Assembly (NCBI GenBank): GCA_030295235.1 | Contig: AP026179.1 | Location: 1-64,000, forward strand | Source: Fistulifera solaris | Lineage: Eukaryota; Bacillariophyta; Bacillariophyceae; Naviculales; Stauroneidaceae | Direction: 5' to 3' | Length of the DNA stretch: 64,000 nucleotides | Part shown: positions 1-10,625 of the stretch, in pieces | Layout of the letters: each line of letters opens with the position of its first letter | How positions within the stretch are numbered: position 1 is the first letter of the stretch | Notes under the pieces: generated by a model | What the model saw: only the letters and a program-made list of their open reading frames with translations | Database searches by the model: none | What the model was told of the DNA's origin: nothing | Translations under genes and position numbers: made by a program

Positions 1-292
1 CCTAACTCCTAACTCCTAAACCCTAACCCTAACTCCCAAACCCTAACCCTAAACCCTAACTCCTAACTCCTAACTCCTAACTCCCTAACTCCTAACCCTA
101 ACTCCTAACTCCTAACTCCTAACTCCTAACTCTAACTCCTAACTCCTAACTCCTAACTCCTAACCCTAACTCCTAACCCTAACTCCTAACTCCTAACCCT
201 AACCCTAACCCTAACCCTAACCCTAACCCTAACCCTAACCCTAACCCTAACCCTAACCCTAACCCTAACCCTAACCCTAACCCTAACCCTAA
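1..292. repeat. Telomere, CCCTAA repeats
   Basis: The window starts with a C-rich telomere strand, as expected for a left chromosome end. Positions about 190-292 are uninterrupted CCCTAA units. Positions 1-190 are mostly TCCTAAC variants mixed with CCCTAA. The irregular part is the distal one, which is the reverse of the usual order. Confidence 0.95.
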
Positions 293-357
293 CGGAAGTG
301 TGCAATAGTTGGAAGTGTGCAATAGTCGGAAGTGTGCAATAGTCGGAAGTGTGCAAT
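293..357. repeat. 17-bp tandem repeat next to telomere
   Basis: Three full copies and one partial copy of a 17-bp unit (CGGAAGTGTGCAATAGT) directly follow the telomere repeats. They mark the telomere/subtelomere junction. No coding content is seen. Confidence 0.9.
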
Positions 358-462
358 CTCACTTCTCAGTTCTCATATCTCACATCTCACTTCTCACATT
401 ACACTTTTCACATCTCACTTCTCACATCTCACTTCTCACTTCTCACTTCTCACATTGCACTT
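357..462. repeat. TCTCACTTCTCA short tandem repeat
   Basis: This is a pyrimidine-rich array of TCTCACTTCTCA-like units with scattered variants such as TCTCACAT. It joins the 17-bp repeat to the large ACTTGCAC satellite. Confidence 0.85.
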
Positions 463-3086
463 GCACTAATTGCACAACTAGCACTTGCACTTTGCACTAC
501 TTGCACAACTTGCACTTCAACTACTTGCACTTGCACTTGAACAACGCACTTGCACTTGAAGAATGCACTTGCACTTGAACAGCGACTTGCACTTGAAGAA
601 TGTACTTGCACAACTTGCACTTGCACAACACACAACTTGCACATCGCGACTTGCACAACCTGCACAATGCACTTGCATTCTTGCACTTGCACAACCTGCA
701 CAATGCATTTGCACTTCTTGCAAAACGCGACTTGCACAACTTGCACTTGCACTTGAACTTGCACTTGAACAACACTTGTACTTGCACAACGACTTGCACA
801 ACTTGCACTTGCACAACTTGCACTTCAACTACTTGCACTTGCACTTGAACAACGACTTGCACTTGAAGAATGCACTTGCACAACTTGCACTTGCACTCCC
901 ACAACTTGCACATCGCGACTTGAAGAATGCACTTGCACAACTTGCACTTGCACTCCCACAACTTGCACAACGACTTGCACAACTTAAAGGATGCACTTGC
1001 ACAACTTGCACAACTTGCACTTGAACTACTTGCACTTGCACAACGCAGACTTGCACTTGCACAATGCACTTGCACAATGCACTTGCACAACTTGCACTTG
1101 CACTCGCGACAACGCGACTTGCACAACCTGCAAAATGCACTTGCACAACGACTTGCAAAACTTGTACTTGCACAACCCTGACAATGCACTTGCACTACTT
1201 GCACTTGCAGAACCTGCACAACGACTTGCACTTGCACAATGCACTTGCACAACTTGCACAACGACTTGCACAACTTGAAGAATGCACTTGCACAACTTGC
1301 ACTTGCACTACTTGCACTACTTGCACTTGCACAACTTGCACTTCAACTACTTGCACTTGCACTTGAACAACGACTTGCACTTGCACTTGCACAACACACA
1401 ACTTGCACATCGCGACTTGCACAACCTGCACAATGCACTTGCACTTGCACTTGCACAACCTGTACAATGCATTTGCACTTCTTGCAAAACGACTTGCACA
1501 ACTTGCACTTGCACTTGAACTTGCACTTGAACAACACTTGTACTTGCACAACGACTTGCACAACTTGCACTTGCACAACTTGCACTTTAACTACTTGCAC
1601 TTGCACTTGAACAACGACTTGCACTTGAAGAATGCACTTGCACAACTTGCACTTGCACTCCCACAACTTGCACATCGCGACTTGCACAACCTGCACAATG
1701 CACTTGCACTTGCACTTGCACAACCTGCACAATGCATTTGGCGCTTCTTGCAAAACGCGACTTGCACAACTTGCACTTGCACTTGAACTTGCTCTTGAAC
1801 AACACTTGCACTTGCACTTGAACAACGACTTGCACTTGCACTTACACTTGAACAACGACTTGCACTTGAAGAATGCACTTGCACAACTTGCACTTGCACT
1901 TGCACTTGCACTCCCACAACTTGCACAACGCACTTGCCTAACTTGCACTTGCACTTCACTTGCACAACTTGCACTTGCACAACTTAACTTGCACAATGCA
2001 CTTTCACAACTTGCACTTGCACTCGCGACGACGACTTGCACAACCTGCAAAATGCACTTGCACAACGCAGACTTGCAAAACTTGTACTTGCACAACCCTG
2101 ACAATGCACTTGCACTACTTGCACTTGCAGAACCTGCACAACTTGCACAACGACTTGCACAACTTGAAGAATGCACTTGCACTACTTGAAGAATGCACTT
2201 GCACTACTTGCACTTGCACAACTTGCACTTCAACTACTTGCACTTGCAGAACCTGCAAAATGCACTTGCACTTGCACAATTTGCCCATAACTTGCACAAC
2301 CTGCACAATGCACTTGCACTTGCACTCGCGACAACTTGCACTTGCACAACATGCACAACGACTTGCACAACTTGCACTTGCACTTGCACTACTTGCACAA
2401 CTTGCACTTGCACAACTTGCACTTCAACTACTTGCACTTGCACTTGAACAATGCTCTTGCACTTGAACAACGACTTGCACTTGAACAACACACTTGCATT
2501 TGAAGAATGCACTTGCACAACTTGCACATCGCGACTTGCACAACCTGCACAATGCACTTGCACTTGCACTTGCACAACCTGCACAATGCATTTGCACTTC
2601 TTGCAAAACGACTTGCACAACTTGCACTTGCACAACATGCACAACGACTTGCACAACTTGCACTTGAACAACACTTGCACTTGCACAACGCGACTTGCAC
2701 AACTTGCACAACGCGACTTGCACAACTTGCACTTAAACTACTTGCACTTGCACTTGAACAACGACTTGCACTTGCACTTGAAGAACGACTTGCACTTGAA
2801 CAATGCTCTTGCACTTGCACAACTTGGACTTGTTTTGCACAACGACTTGCACAACTTGCACTTGCACAATGCACTTGCACATTGCACTTGCACAACCTGC
2901 ACAATGCACTTGCACTTGCACTTGCACAACCTGCACAATGCATTTGCACTTCTTGCAAAACGACTTGCACAACTTGCACTTGAACTACTTGCACTTGCAC
3001 TTGAACAATGCACTTGCTTTTGCACTTGCACTTGAACAACGACTTGCACTTGAACAACGCGACTTGCACTTGCACAACTTGCACTA
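463..3086. repeat. Subtelomeric ACTTGCAC satellite with higher-order repeats
   Basis: About 2.6 kb is built from a few short words (ACTTGCAC, AACTTGCAC, CAACGACTTGCAC, TTGAACAACGACTTGCAC, CTTGAAGAATGCAC). Longer blocks recur. A stretch of roughly 280 bp starting near 620 reappears almost unchanged near 1386, a period of about 765 bp. Another block near 1103 reappears near 2017. The many open reading frames across it on both strands follow from the stop-poor word set and encode only Leu/His/Cys/Thr or Gln/Val/Cys/Ser strings. They are not treated as genes. Confidence 0.93.
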
Positions 3087-3102
3087 GCACCGGGTTGTTA
3101 TA

Positions 3103-3680
3103 GCTATGTCTCTGGCCCCCAAATCAAGTATGAATTCACCAACCACATACGCCTCCCTTGCCTGCAAGATTTCTGGAAGACCAAGACCCCAGTATCGCAG
3201 CTATGCAACAACAACAAAAGCAAAGGGCAGAGTCAAGTTGTACAGTCCAAGTACAGGGAACCAGAAATCCTTTCGTGATGCATTCAGACAAGCATTGAAT
3301 CATGCACCAAAGGGACTCTTCCCGATGCAATGGCAATCCATGCTCAATCACCGTGAAAGTTCTACTTTCCAAGACCCAAGACCCATTTCTTTCTTGGTCC
3401 AGCATCACAAGAATGGCTGTTGAAACCAACAGCTCCCAAATTTGTCACAAATGCTCCTGACATCGACAACTGCTGAAACTGGTTTTGGATGCCTTGCAGG
3501 GGATTGCATACAAGAATGACTCATGCATTGTAAACATTGCAACAACAAAGCTATATGACCACACACAGACAACTTATAGGGATGGTGTCAACTATGATGG
3601 CACAACTCTTATTAAGGTTGTGGAAATTGACCCAAACGTGAAGGATTGTGACTGCAAATGTTTTCATTGTGCCAAGTAGA
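3103..3680 (+). pseudogene. RusA-like Holliday junction resolvase, decayed
   Basis: Three reading frames in succession carry the landmarks of the RusA endodeoxyribonuclease family. An N-terminal GRPRPQYRSYA segment (family: GKPRPxxR) and KGRVKLYSPSTGNQKSF come first. A central FYFPRPKTHF segment and APKFVTNAPDIDN follow. Last is the C-terminal LDALQGIAYKNDS with its conserved Asp/Lys core. RusA enzymes resolve four-way DNA junctions as dimers; family members depend on the Asp residues of PDIDN and KND. All of these residues are visible, but at least three frame breaks separate them over about 580 bp, so as written the gene cannot make one protein. It is the gene closest to the telomere, immediately inside the satellite. 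Some breaks may be sequencing errors, since other genes in this window show the same kind. The RusA assignment is fairly sure; whether a functional gene exists is not. Confidence 0.7.
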
Positions 3681-3764
3681 TAAGAGAGGTAATAAAACAA
3701 CAGTTTTACAATGTTTTCATTGTGGCAAGTAGATAAGAGAGGTACTAACACAACAGTTTCACAA
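3659..3764 (+). repeat. 53-bp direct tandem duplication
   Basis: Two adjacent 53-bp copies (3659-3711 and 3712-3764) differ at only a few positions. The first overlaps the last codons and stop of the RusA-like gene, so the gene's 3' end has been duplicated in tandem. Confidence 0.9.
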
Positions 3765-4478
3765 AAAATTTTCATGACGCAATCCGAGCAAAAATCACGA
3801 AGCAAGAGGGTCCAAATGTGCAAATGTATTTTTACAGGAGCAAAACATTGATAGATACAACAGTTTTTGCAAGTGCTCATTGTTCCTCATTCCTCTAAAT
3901 TCCCTATCCCCTCTTGCCTCCCTTTCCTTCTTATTCTTCCCCTTATTCCCCCTTTTTTCCTAGCTTCACTTCTTCCTCAATTCCTCCTTCTTTGATAATG
4001 CTACCACTACTCAAATTCCTACTTCCTACTTCTAAGTTACCGCTTTCTCTAATTCCTCCTTCCTACTTCTACGCTTTCCTTGTTCCAAGTTCCATGTTCC
4101 ATATCCCAATTCACAAATTCCTAACCCTAAAGAAATGTACCAAGCAGAGGTGGGTTCCCGTGTCTCCCAAAGAGATAGCATCCGGTATCAAAAACCCTAA
4201 AAAAGATCCGACTGAAATCGTACCGTTACTTCCGTCATTGTCGACGCAATATTTTAACGCCGTGCTTAAAGCAACAATTTCTTGGTTAAACGTCACGGTC
4301 AACCGGTTCTTGACTGTCGCTTAAAAAGTTAAAAACACGGGCGAGGTCAACGCCACGCGGAGTTTGCACTTTGCACCGCCTCGAAATTGCCTCGAAACAC
4401 ATTTCTATTATTCGCATCCATTCATCTGCAATAGCAATTATACGCGGTTTATACGACTAAATCAAGCAAACCAAGACC
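3765..4478. other. Intergenic, pyrimidine-rich
   Basis: From about 3890 to 4110 the + strand is a C/T-rich run of TTCCT-like words with one short CTAACCCTAAA telomere-like match near 4122. No supported gene was found. Confidence 0.6.
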
Positions 4479-5213
4479 ATGGATCTCGCAGTTCGATTCT
4501 TAGCCCTCAGTTCCTGCTACGCCAACGGTAACTGGGAGAGATGCACTCAGTCTTCGCCTTCGGTTCCCACTCCTATCGCGGCGCCCATTGTGAGCCCTGT
4601 TGCTTCTCCAGTGCGAGCTCCGCATACTCCTACAGTGCACCCTCCTTCGTCTCCGGCTCATCCTGCAGCACCACATTTTGCTCCATCAAATCCAGCGGCG
4701 CCTGTGCATACTCCTACCTTGCATACGCCTTCGTCTCCGCTTCATCCGTCGGCTCCTCACTTTGCCCCTTCGAATCCGGGCGCACCGGCGCATCTTCCCA
4801 CTGTATTCAATCCTGCGACCCCATCTGCTCCCGTGCATCCTCCAAGTCACCCGGCCGCGCCGCACAATGCGCTCTTCGAATCCGGCCGCCCCCGTGCATA
4901 CGCCTGTCGCTCGCCCCGTTGTGGCAGCTCCGTCGCCCGTGTGGACGTATCCGGTTGCGTCTCCCAATCATCCAAGCTTTAGTGTTCCCAACATTGAACG
5001 AGAATTCGAAAAGGAACTCGAAGAAGACAGTCTTGCGGCCGGTGCTGTTTTTGGTATTGTAATCGGTGTTCTTTTGACGTCTTGCATCTTCATTACGGTA
5101 ATTTGTATGATGCGCAAGAGAGGAGGGTCGTCAAGTCCCAGCCCGCAACGGTCGTCACGAACGAAATTCATTCTGCGACCGATTCGGAAGCGGGAGATGC
5201 CGCTTTTATTTAA
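4479..5213 (+). CDS. Proline-rich single-pass membrane protein
   Basis: The first about 130 residues form a Pro/Ala/Ser/His-rich extracellular-type stalk. It is built from repeats such as HTPTLHTPSSP and APHFAPSNP, similar to hydroxyproline-rich cell-wall proteins. An acidic IEREFEKELEEDS linker and one membrane span (AGAVFGIVIGVLLTSCIFIT) follow, then a short basic/polar tail. Two single-base shifts are needed to read it as one protein, near 4873 and in a GGG run at 5125-5127. The second gives a natural polar tail ending in GDAAFI and a TAA at 5211-5213, instead of the basic tail in the uncorrected frame. The N-terminus starting MDLAVRF is not a clear signal peptide, so an upstream exon is possible. 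Function is unknown; a cell-surface role is inferred from architecture only. Confidence 0.55.
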
Positions 5214-5528
5214 GGACATTTGAGCTGCACAATCGAGAAGGAGGTGATTAAATTTATCCCTCCGATAAAAATATATATTGAAAAGGAGTGCATTAGTTGG
5301 ATTCTGATGCGAGAGTGGCGATGCATTTTGTAGGACTATTAATGTAGCCTATAAAGACCAAAACGCGAGCTTTTCAATGTTTGTGCTTTGAAAGTAGTCT
5401 CGAGTTCACGGATAAATGTGCGAATTGCTGTGTGGTTGACACTTTTAATGGTAAGGAGAACACAAGCCGATATCTTAAACAACAACATGCTACGTATCGT
5501 TTAGCATGCTCACAATCCCTAACTGTAG
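5214..5528. other. Intergenic, no gene seen
   Basis: AT-rich spacer between convergent genes. No coding or RNA signal is recognised. Confidence 0.5.
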
Positions 5529-6702
5529 TTAACACTTTTCTAAGAGCACTGCAATGCCCTGTCCACCTCCAATACAGGCAGCACCGATGTAGTACTTGTC
5601 AGTTCCACTCCATGTGTTGACTAAATGCGCCATGATTCTGCTACCCGAAGCACCCAATGGATGTCCCAGACTGATTGCTCCTCCATGAATGTTGAACTTG
5701 TCCATGTCTAGATCAAGCTCTTTAGCGCAAGCCAACACCTGGGCCGCAAAGGCCTCATTGATTTCAACTCGATCCATATCACCCAGAGTCAAGCCCGCCT
5801 TTCCCAACGCCTGCTGAATCGCCGTCACGGGTCCGATTCCCATAATCGTCGGCTCACATCCAGTGACGCCGTAGCTCACAATGCGAGCGATAGGTGTCAA
5901 GTTGTGTTGCTTGACGGCTTGTTCGCTGGCAACAATGACACTTCCAGCCCCGTCACAAATTCCAGAAGCATTCGCCGCCGACACGACACCATCCTTCTGA
6001 AAGACGGAAGGCAACTTGCTGATTTTCTCAAAGTTGAATCCGGTCGAGGGTGCTCGTCCGTGTCGACAAAAGCTTCCTTTTTCTTGTTCTTGACCGACAC
6101 GGGTGCCATTTCTGCCTTAAAGACACCGTTGTCGCTTGCTTTCTTCCATAGCTGCTGCGAGCGAATCGCGTACTCGTCACATTCCGCTCTCGTGATCTCA
6201 TATTTTTTACCAGGTTCTCTGCAGTCACACCCATCGGTGTGCCCGCATGAGCATCCGTCAATCCATTCCATAGGGAGTCGGTCAAAGAAATGCCTTGACC
6301 CAACGATGTCCCCCAACGAACCGTTCCAGAAGCATTCAAAGGCGCCAGACTCATACTTTCGACTCCGCCCGCTAAACTGACGTGACTTTCGCCAAGCTGG
6401 ATGCTTTTGTAAGACTGCACGACGGATTCAAAGCCACTGCCGCACAAGCGGTTGAGCGTCAAAGCGGGTGTCGCAATCGGAATGCCGCTTTTCAAGCCTA
6501 TGTGACGACTCAAATAAGCCGCATCGTCTCCTGTTTGAATAACGTTTCCAAAATAAATCGAATCAACGATAGTAGGATCGATGTTTTGCAAAGCAGCTTG
6601 CGTCGCGACGACGCCCAACTGCACGGCGGACGTTTGTTTGAAGCTTCCTCCGAAGGCACCGAACGGAGTGCGCTTTGCGGCAACCACGAAGATCCCCGAC
6701 AT
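5529..6702 (-). CDS. 3-ketoacyl-CoA thiolase, ACAA2 type
   Basis: Thiolase of fatty-acid beta-oxidation or acetoacetyl-CoA metabolism, which transfers acetyl to CoA. Starting at the ATG at 6702 the order is VFVVAAKRTPFG-like N-terminus, the nucleophile-Cys block ALTLNRLCGSGFESV, GGVESMSLAP, and LTDAHAGTPMGVTAENL. Next come the loop-domain segment ECDEYAIRSQQLWKKA, DGAGSVIVASE, EINEAFAAQ, the His block GGAISLGHPLGASGSR and the second Cys block CIGGGQGIA. It tracks human mitochondrial ACAA2 nearly end to end. Two one-base deficits, in the T6 run at 6203-6208 and in the AAA at 6030-6032, split it into three frames. Adding one base at each restores continuity, so I treat it as a working gene with sequence errors. 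A good splice acceptor lies just upstream of the ATG, so an upstream exon encoding a mitochondrial presequence is possible. Confidence 0.9.
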
Positions 6703-8569
6703 ATTATGTTGAGCTGGAAGAGACAAAGGAGATGGAAAGGTCTTGTTAAATGCTTAACGACGACGTGAAGGATGCTCCTCGATGAAAGCGAAGAAAAAAG
6801 TGCTCCTTTGGTGTTCTTCATAAAAACGAATGCGCAGGATACGAAAAGAGGTGTCAAAAAAGTGGTTGATGTTGGAACGGGACTCGTGACGATGCTCTTT
6901 CATTCATCGTACCGGTACTTACATCATGACAACGTCGTGCATCCTCGTGAAAAAGAGACAAAGGAAAAAGAATGTTGTGAGCACTACACAGCACCGACCT
7001 GCATTACCTACAATGATGTTTTGCAGATTAAGTGATAATTATGAGAAGAGATTACGTTTAGAAACTTTTCGAAAGGAAACAGACCAAGATGATATGTGAC
7101 GGAATCAATCTTGGGTGAATGCTCTAATCCAATAGGAACGCTGAGATCCGTAGGGATGTTGAAGGAAATCGGCTGGGAAAGCTGATTAACTTCCTTAATC
7201 AATAAGGATTGATGTAGGTCAAGCAGAATGAATCCGATTGGAGTTCACGAACTGTGTTCCGAAAAGGATGAAAGGAAACCATTCGTCACCTAGTAAGGTT
7301 CAGGTTTATCCTCGGCATTGCACGACCAGTAAAAGCCGGGAAACGGCGTTAAAATTCTGCCCTCCCTGTCATGGGCGCTACGTCGAATCTTGTACTGGGA
7401 GGCAGAATTTTAACGTCCTTCCCGGGTGTTAAAAGGTTGGTACTAGATAGTATAGCCAGCGGCGGAGTCCCTTGACATTCCAGATAACTAGTTGTAGATA
7501 GTATGCGGCTAGTTGTAGATAATAGCGCAAATAGGAAAAGAATAAAGTGAATGTTGAAGTGAGAAGATGATCTTTCTGCAGCCCGCAGCCCGCACTATCG
7601 TAGTTGCATTAGAAATCGTTTAATGAATTATTCACTTGTATCCTACGACGTTTTAGGCCTCAACGTTAGATGTCGTGTCAAAAGTCACGGTCTCCCACAA
7701 GGGTACAGAACAGTATGCCTACTTTTATCGAATGTCGCGTTTCGCGCACCCGTATATTCGACATCTCGTGTCGTGCACGCGAGGTCGCGAGGTAAACAAT
7801 ACTACGGCCTACACTTTCTACAAAGTATTGACCTACGTAAAAACAGAAACTAATTTTCAGTACTTTCGAAAATCACTGTATTGCGGATTGCGGATGGCGG
7901 CGATCTGTGAGCGGAGATATCATGTAGGGACGTAGGGCCTGATTAATATTAGCTCACAGCTCAGAGCTCAGAGCGACGAATGTAACGAACACGGTTCACG
8001 ATTCCCACTTGTTCCTACGTCTGTTCTGAATCAAATCAAGACTAAAGGCCCAAAGTCAATTGCCTTCTTTAGTAAAGTCTCAACGAAAAATGGCGCCATA
8101 GTTTAACTATCTTAAATACAATCCTAATTGCACTCAGCTGAATGGTGTTCTAGTCTTGGACCGTTCTTAATGTTACATTGGGTGATTCCTTTTACCAACG
8201 GCGATCTTTTAGCTCCTCGAAGCGTGACGGTGACGACTGACGATAGTTGTAAATCATCAACAATCCGTGACACAATAAAGTATACTTTAGACGGTACGCG
8301 CGATATTCTGATTCGGTCTTTGGCCTTCGGAAATGCGGTATTGATCCGCGCGTGGGCGCAATTTGTGTGGCCTTGATTGTTCGGCTCAGCGACCAGCGAG
8401 ACATCCTCTGTCTTTCGTTCTCGAATAACCACCTCGCCGACGAGAGCTTCAAATGTAGAGACCTCCAGGACCGTTTATCGGAGTTTTCATCGTTTTTGTC
8501 ATCATTATTGAGCCTCTTCAATAGCTGTGCCGCGAGACAATCATTATTTTCTCTTTTTTACTCTACATC
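6703..8569. other. Intergenic with one small inverted-repeat element
   Basis: A 1.9 kb spacer. Its only recognised content is a 90-bp hairpin element (7336-7425, listed separately). Several short open frames (for example 7623-7853) have no recognisable protein features, and I do not call them. Confidence 0.5.
7336..7425. mobile_element. 90-bp MITE-like hairpin element
   Basis: Imperfect terminal inverted repeats of about 25 bp (left arm CCGGGAAACGGCGTTAAAAT..., right arm its near complement) flank a 40-bp centre. A relative of the same length lies at 61847-61936 and shares the right arm and the centre (CGCTACGT.GAATCTTGTAC). Length, inverted ends and dispersal suggest a miniature non-autonomous DNA transposon. 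No clear target duplication was identified. Confidence 0.6.
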
Positions 8570-9238
8570 ATGGATCGCAATCGACAAGCAATGAGCGCCA
8601 ACACGCCGGCTATGATTGAAGAATCGAATGAAATTTACTACAGGGAACTCGCGCACAATGCGCTCCTTCGGTATCAAAATCAACTCGAGAGGCAGCGCTT
8701 GCAGTGCCAAGAAAAGCATCGACTTTCTATCGTAAGTCAGTCTTCATCGTTGATTCCAGATAAAGCGATGAAAGAAGATGAAGACGAAGACGACTCTCTC
8801 GATTGCTTCGATGAGCAAGACAACTCTCCTGATGCCATCCGTCCTCTCAAGTCTGACGTCCTCTTTGGGCGTCGCCGATCGTACCGATTGCATCCAGGAA
8901 ATGTTCATTTACGATGCCTCTGCGATGATCACCTGAGTCTCTTCGAGTCGCTCGCCAAGGGCGGCAAAAACGAACTCACCAAGGTCATTCTTGATCGCAT
9001 CCTTCGTGAAGGAGGCCGGTTCATCAAGTACGACTCGAAGTCGAAGCGCTGGCTCAATGTAACAACGGAAGAAGCCCGCGTGAAAATCGCCCATCGCTTT
9101 CGCGACGCGCGCACCAGCCGTGATGTGGCTAAGAAGCCAAAGAAAGAGAATTTGAAGGCCATGGGGAGCAAAAGATCGCACTCCCTTCGTATCATGTTTC
9201 GAACGTGCCGAGATTCTCTCATCCGCCGCATGCCCTAG
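8570..9238 (+). CDS. DUF6824-domain protein
   Basis: 222 residues. The first about 90 are polar and include an acidic run (EDEDEDD). Residues about 94-190 match the domain abundant in diatoms and known as DUF6824: SDVLFGRRRSYRLHPGNVHL, then LAKGGKNELTKVILDRI, REGGRFIKYDSKSKRWLNV and ARVKIAHRFRD. The short C-terminus is strongly basic (KKPKKENLK). Domain function is not established; the basic tail suggests a nuclear or nucleic-acid role, which is inference. The start ATG at 8570 is the first in the frame. Confidence 0.8.
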   Translation: MDRNRQAMSANTPAMIEESNEIYYRELAHNALLRYQNQLERQRLQCQEKHRLSIVSQSSSLIPDKAMKEDEDEDDSLDCFDEQDNSPDAIRPLKSDVLFGRRRSYRLHPGNVHLRCLCDDHLSLFESLAKGGKNELTKVILDRILREGGRFIKYDSKSKRWLNVTTEEARVKIAHRFRDARTSRDVAKKPKKENLKAMGSKRSHSLRIMFRTCRDSLIRRMP

Positions 9239-10603
9239 AGGCTTTGCAAACATTGATGTACAGAAGGTAACAATGAATATACTTTATTATCGAAATCAAG
9301 TAATTTCATGTTTTAAAAAGGCTAGATAACATTGCTGCACTACCTCCTCACTCCTATACTAGGTACGACGACTAAATAGAGGCTTGGGTGTGACTATAGA
9401 GCGAGCTTAAGCTAACCACTTTAACTCACTTATGCGGTAAACCTTTTTGAATTCTTGATGCTGGATGCTGGTTAACCTAGTTCGCTAAAAAGATGAATAA
9501 TGGTGGGTTGATGGTGTCTTTTGTAACAAGTACCGTTACCGGTACGGTACCTGGTATCTCGCCCGTAAAAGGCTGGCTGTGGGCTGTGGTTGTGGGTTAC
9601 CGTCCAAGGTCCAAGCGTCGAAAACTAAGACCTGTCCGCTCATTACTCTAACGTAAAAAGTGAATCGATGACACCATTCGTCCGGAAGTTTGTCCAATCA
9701 GAATTACAGAATTATGGGGCTCAGAACTCGCGTCAGTTTACAAAGTAGTGTCAAACCATCTCGCGCATGATGAGTCATGAGGATTCAGTCACGAGAGAGC
9801 AACGGTGAACACATATCCGAATGTGTTTTATAATACGTTGTAATGGCTGTTGCGCTGTTCTAATTAATGAAAATTTGTAGTGGAGATATAACGAAACTAT
9901 GAATTCCAACGCTTACCATGCTCTTCGCAAAAGTTAACGTAGAGAACCCTTTTCAAAACATTTTCATTTGTTTTTCTAAGTACAAAAATGTACTGACATT
10001 CAGTCATGAATCACGATCATTTTGACCAAAGAGTAACCTAATCTCCGTTCAATCTGGAACCTTTATAAACTACATTTTCAGTAATTACAATTCAGCTACC
10101 AACCAACAGTTATTTTATTTTATCTTGCAAGATTTTACGTCGATAATTTTCTCGGATTGTTTTCTTGTGCAAGTAGAACCAAAGACCCAAGTGTAGGCGA
10201 CCTTGTTTCGGGATTTTGACTCAAGTCAAAGGTGACCTAACCATTCATTTGTTTTCCCAGCTTCAAAGGATCATCTTTTTTCTTCGCACTATCACTCATC
10301 ATAACATCATTATTTGTATGCACTCTGCAAGACTAAGTTGTTTTTCCCGCAACTGAACTTTAGTATGAAGCATACGTTGACCGTTGAACACGTTTCTTGT
10401 GACTAACTCAACGGACAAGATCGCACATTGTCAGACTTCTCAGTTCTCAGCTACACGTTTTCAAGAGGAGTCGAGGAGGTCGTCGGAGGTCGGAGTCAGT
10501 CGTTTCGTTTGTTACTACTGTATGTTTTCACGTCACCACCAGCATTTCGTTCGCGAAAAAACTTAGTGCATTCTCAAAACTCTAGGACTTTGCACAATCC
10601 TAT
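9239..10603. other. Intergenic, no gene seen
   Basis: A 1.4 kb AT-rich spacer. It contains a near-palindrome of GTACCG/CGGTAC words around 9529-9556 and no supported gene or RNA. Confidence 0.5.
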
Positions 10604-10625
10604 ATGAACATCAGCAACAATAAAG

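Noticed and set aside
309-3090. Many long open frames on both strands (for example 521-1273 minus, 1343-2182 minus, 2428-3090 minus)
   Set aside because: They are translations of the ACTTGCAC satellite in every frame. The repeat words contain almost no stops, and the products are low-complexity strings.
4116-4135. Interstitial telomere sequence
   Set aside because: Only about two CCTAA-like units in a TTCCTA-rich stretch, so it could be chance.
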